This document shows positions 30,034 through 35,681 of a DNA stretch of 35,681 bases, piece after piece. This DNA is from Pseudomonadota bacterium. Its GTDB lineage: Bacteria > Pseudomonadota > Alphaproteobacteria > Rhizobiales > Devosiaceae. The position numbers were made by a program, and so were the translations under genes. The notes under the pieces were generated by a model. It was not told where the DNA came from. It saw only the letters and a program-made list of their open reading frames with translations, and ran no database searches. Numbering within the stretch: the stretch's first letter is position 1; every line of letters starts with the position of its first letter. Where the stretch lies: assembly GCA_023431205.1 (NCBI GenBank), contig JAEYXQ010000075.1:1-35681 (forward strand), given 5' to 3'.

Positions 30034-31323
30034 CTAGACGATGCCGCCGCCGCCGCTTTCCACTGGCGGACGGATCTCGGCCACCTTCTGCCGGTAACCG
30101 GCGGCGCGATAGGTGGCGAGCAGGTCGATGGCGCCGCCATTCTCCAGCCGGGCCATGGCGAGGATCGGCTCTACGTCGGTGCGGTAGGCCAGGCGCAGCG
30201 CCTGCGTGGCGCCGAGGGCATCGTTGCCCTCCTGCGCCGCCTTGAGGCCGGCGCGATCGACCAGCAGCGCCTGCGCATAGGCGCGCTGCACATCGGCGGC
30301 AGAGAGCATCAGCGACTCGATCGGATCGGTGACGTTGTGCGACTGGTCGAGCATGTGCGCGGGGTGGAAGTCGCTGTAGCGCTCCTCGGCATCGACCAGT
30401 TCGTTGAAGACGAGGAACAGCCGGAACGGGTCGATCGAGCCGGCATCGAGGTCGTCGTCGCCATACTTGCTGTCGTTGAAGTGGAAGCCGCCGAGCTTGC
30501 CGAACTGGGCGAGGCGAGAGACGATCATCTCGATGTTGACGTTGGGCGCATGGTGGCCGAGATCGACGAGGCAGAAGGCCTTGTCGCCAAGTTCGCGGGC
30601 GATGAGGTAGTTGGTGCCCCAGTCCTGCACCACGGTCGAGTAGAAGGCCGGCTCGTACATCTTGTGTTCGGTATAGATGCGCCAGTCGTCGGGGAGCGCG
30701 GCGTAGATCGCCTTCATCGCATCGAGGTAGTGCTCGAACTGGGTGGCAAAATTGGTCTGGCCCGGGAAATTCGAGCCGTCGCCGATCCACACCGTCAGCG
30801 CCTTGGAGCCGACCGTCTTGCCGATCTCGATGCATTCGAGATTGTGCTCGATCGCCTGCTGGCGGGTTGCGGGGTCGGAGGCGGACAGCGAGCCGAACTT
30901 GTAGCTCTGGAGCTGCCCGCGCGCGTCGGAGAAGGTGTTGGAGTTCATGGCGTCGAAGCCGAGATTGAAGCGGCTCGCCGCCTGCTTCAGCCGGTTCGGA
31001 TCGGCCTTGTCCCACGGGATGTGGAGGGAAACGGTATGCGTCGCCTGCGTCAGTTGCGAAATGACGGCGCAGTCCTCGATCTTGTCGAAGATGTCGCGCG
31101 GCTCGCCGGCGCCTGGGAAGCGGGCAAAGCGGGTGCCGCCGGTGCCGACGCCCCAGGAGGGAACGGCAACATTGAAGCCGGCTACCTTGCCCTTGATGGC
31201 GTCGATGCTGATGCCGCGGCGGTCGAGGCGTTCGCCGAGGCTTTCGTAGTCGCGGCGGAGGTCGGCTTCGCGCTTGCTGTTTTCGGCTTCGACGATGCTC
31301 GGGTCGATGATGTGTTCGGTCAT
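30034..31323 (-). CDS. rhaI: L-rhamnose isomerase (rhizobial type)
   Basis: RhaI converts L-rhamnose to L-rhamnulose in the cytoplasm. The 429-residue TIM-barrel protein has TFSDARGQLQSYKFGSLS, WIGDGSNFPGQTNFATQFEH, YTEHKMYEPAFYSTVVQDWG, VDLGHHAPNVNIEMIV and FHFNDSKYGDDDLDAG; these segments carry the metal and substrate residues of this family. ATG 31323 follows GGAGG. It is the second gene of the rhaD-rhaI operon, after a 148-bp gap holding a large inverted repeat. It differs from the E. coli RhaA type in sequence but serves the same step. Confidence 0.93.
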   Translation of the reverse strand: MTEHIIDPSIVEAENSKREADLRRDYESLGERLDRRGISIDAIKGKVAGFNVAVPSWGVGTGGTRFARFPGAGEPRDIFDKIEDCAVISQLTQATHTVSLHIPWDKADPNRLKQAASRFNLGFDAMNSNTFSDARGQLQSYKFGSLSASDPATRQQAIEHNLECIEIGKTVGSKALTVWIGDGSNFPGQTNFATQFEHYLDAMKAIYAALPDDWRIYTEHKMYEPAFYSTVVQDWGTNYLIARELGDKAFCLVDLGHHAPNVNIEMIVSRLAQFGKLGGFHFNDSKYGDDDLDAGSIDPFRLFLVFNELVDAEERYSDFHPAHMLDQSHNVTDPIESLMLSAADVQRAYAQALLVDRAGLKAAQEGNDALGATQALRLAYRTDVEPILAMARLENGGAIDLLATYRAAGYRQKVAEIRPPVESGGGGIV

Positions 31324-31342
31324 GGATTGTGCCTCCCTCAGC

Positions 31343-31451
31343 GACCCCCTCCCTCGGTCCCTCCCCTCAAGGGGGAGGGAAGAAAGGAGCCGCAAACTCT
31401 GTGCTGTGTGGGCCCTCCCTCCCCCTTGAGGGGAGGGCCGGGGAGGGGGTC
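31343..31451. repeat. Large inverted repeat between rhaD and rhaI
   Basis: The left arm 31343-31380 (38 bp) and the right arm 31416-31451 (36 bp) are near-perfect reverse complements, differing by a small gap and two or three bases. Each arm also folds on itself around CTCCCCTCAAGGGGGAG. In RNA this would be a very stable stem, inside the operon and right before the rhaI ribosome site. Confidence 0.85.
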
Positions 31452-31471
31452 TCTGGACCCCTTCGTGGAAC

Positions 31472-33571
31472 TTACCGCGGGAACGACTGGGCGTTGCCGG
31501 CGTCGACGTTGAGGATGTTGCCGGTGGACTTGGCCGAGGCGTCCGAGGCGAAGAAGTAGATGGCTTCGGCGATGTCTTCGGGGAACACCGAGCGCTTCAG
31601 CATAGAGCGCTGGCGGTACATTTCCTCGAGGCCGTCCTTGTCGGTCTTGTAGGTGGAGGCGCGCTGCTCGAGCCACTCGCCGGCCCAGATCTTGGAGCCG
31701 CGCAGCACCGCATCGGGGTTGACGACGTTGACGCGGATCTGCGCCTCGGCGCCTTCCAGCGCCAGGCACCGGGCGAGGTGGATTTCGGCGGCCTTGGCGG
31801 TGCAGTAGGCGGCTGCATTGGGGGAAGCCGCAAGGCCGTTCTTGGAGGCGACGAAGACGACGTTGCCGCCGATCCGTTGGCTGCGGAACAGCTTGAAGGC
31901 TTCGCGCGACACAAGGAAATAGCCCGTGGACAGGATGTCCATGTTCTTGTTCCACAGTTCCAGCGAGGTCTCCTCGATCGGGGCGGAGGAGGCGAGGCCG
32001 GCATTCGAGACCAGGATGTCGAGACCGCCGAATTCCACCACGGCGTGGGTGAAGCCGGCGATCACCTGCTCTTCGCGGGTGACGTTGATGTTCACCGGGC
32101 GGACGAAATCGGCCCCGAAAGCGCCCGAGAGCTCGGCCGTTGCTGCGTCGAGGGCAGCCTGGTCGATATCAGCGAGCACCACGCAGGCGCCTTCGCGCAG
32201 CAGGCGGACAGCCGTGGCCTTGCCGATGCCGCCGGCACCGCCGGTGACGAGAGCGATCTTGCCGGCCAGCGATTTCGGCTTCGGCATGCGCTGGAGCTTG
32301 GCTTCTTCGAGCAGCCAGTACTCGATGTCGAAGGCTTCCTGCTCGGGCAGGCCCTGATACTCCGATACCGTGGAGGAGCCGCGCATCACGTTGATGGCGT
32401 TGACGTAGAACTCGCCGGAAATGCGGGCGGTGGCCTTGTCCTTGGCGAAGGTGATCATGCCGACGCCGGGGACCAGGTAGACCACCGCGTTCGGATCGCG
32501 GATGGCGGGCGAGTTGTCGTGCTTCGAACGCTCGTAGTAGGCGGTGTAGTCGGCGCGGTAGGCGGCGATCTGGTCGGCAAGGCCGCCGATCACCGCGTCG
32601 ATATCCGGATTGGCGGGATCGAAGTCGATCACCAGCGGGCGGATCTTGGTGCGCAGGAAATGGTCGGGGCAGGAGGTGCCTAGGGCCGCCAGCGGGCGCA
32701 GGTTCTTCGAGTTGACGAATTCGAGGACGGCCGGGCTGTCGTCGAAGTGGCCGAGCTTGTAGCTGTCTTCGGAGATGAAGCCGCGGATTTTCGGCATCAG
32801 GCGAGCGGCGACCGCGCGCCTTGCATCAGCGTCGAGCGACTGGACCGCGGCACCGCCGAAGATGGTCTTGCCCTGGGTCTCGCGCTCGAACCACTCGATC
32901 GCTTGGTTGATGATGCCGATGGTGGTTTCGTAGCACTCTTTCGGCGTGTCGCCCCAGGTGAAGAGGCCGTGCGACTCGAGGATCACGCCCTTGGCGTTCG
33001 GGTTTTCGAGGCAGAACTTCTCAAGCCACAGGCCGAGTTCGAAGCCCGGCTTCTTCCATGGCAGCCAGCCGATGGTGTCGCCGAAGATCTGTTGCGTCAG
33101 CTCACGAGAGTTCTTCGAGGCGGCGATGGCGATGATCGCGTCGGGATGCATGTGATCGACATAGGGCCGGTTCACATAGGCATGGAGCGGCGTGTCGATC
33201 GAGGCGGCTCGCGGGTTGAGGTTGAAGGTGGCGTGGGGGAGGTACCCCACCATCTCGTCCTCGAACTCGACGCCGCGATAAAGGCCCTTCAGCGCCCGCA
33301 GCTTGTCCATGTAGAGCGTGGCGAAGCCATCGAGCTTGATCGAGGCGCTGTCCCCGCCCGAGCCCTTGACCCACAGCACTTCGACCATTTCGCCTGTCAG
33401 CGGGTCCTTCTGCATGATCTTGGAGGAGGTGTTGCCGCCGCCATAGTTGGTGACGCGCTTGTCCGAACCGAGGAGGTTGGAGCGGTAGACCAGGCGCTCC
33501 GGCTCGCTCATCGCAGCGGCCTTGGCATCGTCCCACAGGTTCGCAAGGCGCTTGGGCGCGGCAGTGGACAT
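31472..33571 (-). CDS. rhaD: Bifunctional rhamnulose-1-phosphate aldolase/alcohol dehydrogenase
   Basis: The 699-residue fusion has two parts. The N-terminal class II aldolase domain (NYGGGNTSSKI, YVDHMHPDAIIAIAA with metal histidines, ESHGLFTWGDTPKE) would split rhamnulose-1-phosphate into dihydroxyacetone phosphate and L-lactaldehyde. The C-terminal SDR domain from about residue 435 (ALVTGGAGGIGKA, VSNAG, YCTAK) would process the lactaldehyde. ATG 33571 follows GGAGGAG; 24 in-frame codons upstream are not supported. First gene of the minus-strand rhamnose operon, divergent from rhaR. The same gene order is known from Rhizobium leguminosarum. Confidence 0.94.
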   Translation of the reverse strand: MSTAAPKRLANLWDDAKAAAMSEPERLVYRSNLLGSDKRVTNYGGGNTSSKIMQKDPLTGEMVEVLWVKGSGGDSASIKLDGFATLYMDKLRALKGLYRGVEFEDEMVGYLPHATFNLNPRAASIDTPLHAYVNRPYVDHMHPDAIIAIAASKNSRELTQQIFGDTIGWLPWKKPGFELGLWLEKFCLENPNAKGVILESHGLFTWGDTPKECYETTIGIINQAIEWFERETQGKTIFGGAAVQSLDADARRAVAARLMPKIRGFISEDSYKLGHFDDSPAVLEFVNSKNLRPLAALGTSCPDHFLRTKIRPLVIDFDPANPDIDAVIGGLADQIAAYRADYTAYYERSKHDNSPAIRDPNAVVYLVPGVGMITFAKDKATARISGEFYVNAINVMRGSSTVSEYQGLPEQEAFDIEYWLLEEAKLQRMPKPKSLAGKIALVTGGAGGIGKATAVRLLREGACVVLADIDQAALDAATAELSGAFGADFVRPVNINVTREEQVIAGFTHAVVEFGGLDILVSNAGLASSAPIEETSLELWNKNMDILSTGYFLVSREAFKLFRSQRIGGNVVFVASKNGLAASPNAAAYCTAKAAEIHLARCLALEGAEAQIRVNVVNPDAVLRGSKIWAGEWLEQRASTYKTDKDGLEEMYRQRSMLKRSVFPEDIAEAIYFFASDASAKSTGNILNVDAGNAQSFPR

Positions 33572-33637
33572 CGGCTCCTCCGGGGTCGTTGGCTGACGGT
33601 GTTGATTGTGCGGGACATGGCCACGAAGCTCCGGCAC

Positions 33638-33710
33638 TGTCAATCAGAAACAATCACATTCGCGCAGCATGCCGGTGGAGTTCGCAGAAACGATCAGATC
33701 GTGATTGACA
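33638..33710. promoter_or_regulatory. Divergent rhamnose control region with operator repeats
   Basis: TGTCAATCA (33638-33646) and TGATTGACA (33702-33710) are perfect 9-bp inverted copies. Each contains a TTGACA -35 box, one per divergent promoter, reading outward. Inside, CAGAAACAATCA (33645-33656) and CAGAAACGATCA (33685-33696) are direct repeats 40 bp apart, and CGATC-A-GATCG (33691-33701) is a palindrome. A DeoR-type repressor (RhaR) bound at these sites would cover both -35 boxes. The -10 boxes are weak. Confidence 0.72.
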
Positions 33711-33755
33711 ATGATCGGAAGGGCCACGTAGGAATGCGTCAGGGAGATAGCTGCA

Positions 33756-34562
33756 TTGCATGAGACGGAACGCCACCGCGTAATAATGGCCGCCCTTCAG
33801 GCCCGGTCCTTCGTGACCGTGGCGGAGCTGTGCGAGGTCACCGGATCATCCGAAGCAACCATCCGGCGCGACATCGCCGCACTTCACGTACGGGCGCAGT
33901 TGCGGCGGGTGCGCGGTGGCGCCGAAGCGGTGAATCCACCGGAACAGTCGGCTCTCGTGGGCCGGCCCTTCGCTGTCAGCGAAACCATCAACATCGCGCA
34001 GAAGCGCGCAATTGCGCGGGCGGCCGCCGAGACGTGCCGCGATGGTGAGCCGATCATCATCAATGGCGGCACTACCACGTACCAGATGGTGCACCACCTC
34101 ACCGGCAAGCGGCTGAGCGTCTTCACCAACAGCTTCGCCATCGCCGAATTCCTGATCCACAACTCGCGCAACAGCGTGGTCATTCCCGGTGGCACCATTT
34201 ACCGCGAGCAGAACGTCATCCTGTCGCCCTTCGGGGGGGTGGTGGCGTCGCATTTCTACGCCAAGCGCATGTTCATCGGCTGCCAGGGCATCGGCGCCCA
34301 TGGGCTGATGGAGGCGGACCCCATGATCGTGCAGTCCGAACTTGCCCTGATCGGGCAGGCGGACGAACTGATCGTGCTCGCCGACTCCTCCAAGTTTACC
34401 GGACGCTCGAGCCTCATCCTGTGCGGGCTCGACCGCATCGCCGCCGTCATCACCGACAGCGGCATCCGCGACGAAGACCGCCAGATGCTTGAAACGGCAG
34501 GGGTGCGGCTCATCGTGGCGGAAACCAACGCTCAGGCCCAACGAGAAACAACGGTGGCCTGA
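33756..34562 (+). CDS. rhaR: DeoR-family regulator of rhamnose genes
   Basis: The protein of 268 residues has a DeoR HTH (FVTVAELCEVTGSSEATIRRD) and a C-terminal sugar-phosphate sensor with IIINGGTTTYQMVHHL, VFTNSFAIAEFL and VLADSSKFTGRSSLILC. TTG 33756 is the only sensible start; GGGAG lies ten bases before it, and the ATG at 33760 is in another frame and soon stops. It lies between the rhaD-rhaI operon and the importer gene rhaS, the arrangement known for the R. leguminosarum rha locus, where RhaR is a negative regulator. The inducer is probably a phosphorylated rhamnose intermediate. Confidence 0.92.
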   Translation: MHETERHRVIMAALQARSFVTVAELCEVTGSSEATIRRDIAALHVRAQLRRVRGGAEAVNPPEQSALVGRPFAVSETINIAQKRAIARAAAETCRDGEPIIINGGTTTYQMVHHLTGKRLSVFTNSFAIAEFLIHNSRNSVVIPGGTIYREQNVILSPFGGVVASHFYAKRMFIGCQGIGAHGLMEADPMIVQSELALIGQADELIVLADSSKFTGRSSLILCGLDRIAAVITDSGIRDEDRQMLETAGVRLIVAETNAQAQRETTVA

Positions 34563-34599
34563 GATCATGACGACCAACAATTCCCAGGGAGGGAAAACC

Positions 34600-35592
34600 A
34601 TGAAGCTTCTCAATCTGCTGGCTGCCACTTCGGCAGTCGCCGTGCTGATGGCCGCTCCGGCCGCAGCCCAGGACCAGACCCGCATCGCGCTGGTCGTGAA
34701 GTCGCTCGGCAACGGCTTCTTCGACGCCGCCAACAAGGGTGCCCAGGAAGCCGCAGCCGAACTCGGCGACGTTGAAGTGATCTACACCGGCCCCACCGCC
34801 GCCACTGCCGAAGCCCAGATCGAAGTGGTCAACTCGCTGATTGCCCAGCAGGTCGACGCCATCGCCATCTCCGCCAACGACCCGGACGCGCTGGTGCCGG
34901 TGCTGCAGCGTGCCATGCAGCGTGGCATCAAGGTCATCTCGTGGGACTCGGGCGTTGCGCCTGAAGGCCGCCAGCTGCACCTCAACCCGTCCGACACCAA
35001 TCTGATCGGCGAGACCATCATCAAGCTCGCTGCCGACTACCTGCCGGATGGCGGCGACGTGGCGATCCTGTCGGCCGCCTCGACCGCGACCAACCAGAAC
35101 GCCTGGATCGAAGCCGCCAAGGCTGCTCTTCCCGAGAAGTTCCCCAACATCAACCTCGTCTCGGTTGTGTATGGCGACGACGACTCGGTGAAGTCGACCG
35201 AGGAAGCCCGCGGCCTGATCGCGGCCTACCCGGACCTCGACGCCATCATCGCTCCGACCACCGTCGGCGTCGTGGCGGCGGCCCAGGTGGTCACCGATCA
35301 GAACCTGATCGGCAAAGTCAATGTCACCGGCCTCGCCCTGCCGAGCGAGTTCAAGCAGTTCATCGACAATGGTGCTTCCAAGGCCGTGGCGCTGTGGAAC
35401 CCGATCGACCTCGGCTACTCGGCGGTGATGCTGGCCGACCAGCTGATCGACGGCGCCGAAGCGGCTCCGGGCGCGACCCTGTCGCTGGGCCGCGTGGGTG
35501 AAGTCACCCTCGACGACACCAACTCGGGCGCGATGGCTGCTCCCTTCCAGTTCGACGCCTCGAACATCGAAGAGTTCTCCAAGATCTACTGA
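34600..35592 (+). CDS. rhaS: Rhamnose ABC importer binding protein
   Basis: This 330-residue periplasmic protein has a signal peptide (MKLLNLLAATSAVAVLMAA, cut at AAA-Q) and a two-lobed type I sugar-binding fold. Recognisable segments are IALVVKSLGNGFFDAANKG, SLIAQQVDAIAISANDPDAL, VISWDSGV and AIIAPTTVGVVAAAQVV. ATG 34600 follows GGGAGGGA; in-frame codons from 34489 or 34567 would put a polar stretch before the signal peptide. It follows rhaR by 37 bp. Position next to rhaD, rhaI and rhaR makes L-rhamnose the likely ligand. The ATPase and permeases should follow past the window. Confidence 0.92.
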   Translation: MKLLNLLAATSAVAVLMAAPAAAQDQTRIALVVKSLGNGFFDAANKGAQEAAAELGDVEVIYTGPTAATAEAQIEVVNSLIAQQVDAIAISANDPDALVPVLQRAMQRGIKVISWDSGVAPEGRQLHLNPSDTNLIGETIIKLAADYLPDGGDVAILSAASTATNQNAWIEAAKAALPEKFPNINLVSVVYGDDDSVKSTEEARGLIAAYPDLDAIIAPTTVGVVAAAQVVTDQNLIGKVNVTGLALPSEFKQFIDNGASKAVALWNPIDLGYSAVMLADQLIDGAEAAPGATLSLGRVGEVTLDDTNSGAMAAPFQFDASNIEEFSKIY

Positions 35593-35601
35593 TCTTTTCT
35601 C

Positions 35602-35650
35602 ACCTCTCCCCTCAGTGGAGAGGTCGACCCGAAGGGTCGGGTGAGGGGTT
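35602..35650. repeat. Hairpin repeat after the rhamnose binding-protein gene
   Basis: ACCTCTCC (35602-35609) pairs with GGAGAGGT (35617-35624), and CGACCC (35625-35630) with GGGTCG (35634-35639); GGGTGAGGGG follows. It belongs to the same CTC/GAG-rich family as 24706-24840. Because the importer genes should continue downstream, it would lie inside the operon and could raise binding-protein mRNA over the rest. Nothing else is seen to the right edge. Confidence 0.7.
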
Positions 35651-35681
35651 CACCCTCAAGGCTCCAGCCGAGAGACTGAAC

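Noticed and set aside
30034..33571. rha genes as a recently acquired island
   Set aside because: GC content and codon choice look like the flanks, there are no mobility genes or tRNA boundaries, and the order matches known rhizobial rha loci.

Overview
The window is GC-rich, densely coded chromosomal DNA from an alphaproteobacterium. Hyphomicrobiales (the rhizobial order) fits best, with a Devosia-like genus as an unproven guess. The reasons are the aerobic cob gene set, the carboxyspermidine route to spermidine, a rhamnose locus laid out as in Rhizobium leguminosarum (rhaD-rhaI divergent from rhaR-rhaS), DUF1127 mini-genes, an MHYT-PAS-GGDEF-EAL protein, and CTC/GAG-rich hairpin repeats between genes. 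I see no phage genes, insertion sequences, integrases, tRNAs, rRNAs or CRISPR arrays.

Layout. (1) 1-2.6 kb: the start of an exported protein, two divergent Crp/Fnr-type regulators that are clearly paralogs, and a lone receiver-domain protein. (2) 2.7-7.1 kb: a probable stress or detoxification cluster of short-chain dehydrogenase, SRPBCC protein, zinc alcohol/formaldehyde-type dehydrogenase, ferritin-like protein, a VOC protein and four very small proteins. (3) 7.2-9.8 kb: spermidine synthesis by carboxy(nor)spermidine decarboxylase and carboxy(nor)spermidine dehydrogenase, both apparently started by TTG. (4) 9.9-12.3 kb: a membrane c-di-GMP enzyme. (5) 12.3-18.5 kb: a minus-strand cobalamin operon cobF-cobG-cobH-cobI-cobJ-cobL-cobM, with 4-bp overlaps from cobG onward. 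cobK is absent from its usual place and no riboswitch fits upstream.

(6) 18.5-19.8 kb: an ArsR/AHSA1 pair with a clear promoter-operator, converging on a second ArsR gene. (7) 19.8-24.7 kb: a LacI repressor, paired operators and a ribose-type ABC importer (ATPase, permease, binding protein), closed by a bidirectional terminator. (8) 24.7-27.8 kb: a copper operon copA-cueR-copZ with a textbook CueR promoter. (9) 27.8-30.0 kb: two DUF1127 mini-genes, ybaK and a GcvA-like LysR regulator. (10) 30.0-35.7 kb: the rhamnose catabolic operon rhaD-rhaI, a shared divergent control region, rhaR and rhaS. The rest of the importer should lie just beyond the right edge.

Most of this is recognisable housekeeping or accessory metabolism. 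The best leads for something less described are the cob operon without cobK, the small-protein cluster at 5.8-7.1 kb, the symmetric operator architectures at the ArsR, LacI and rha loci, and the hairpin repeats placed inside operons. I did not find a convincing wholly new multi-gene system.
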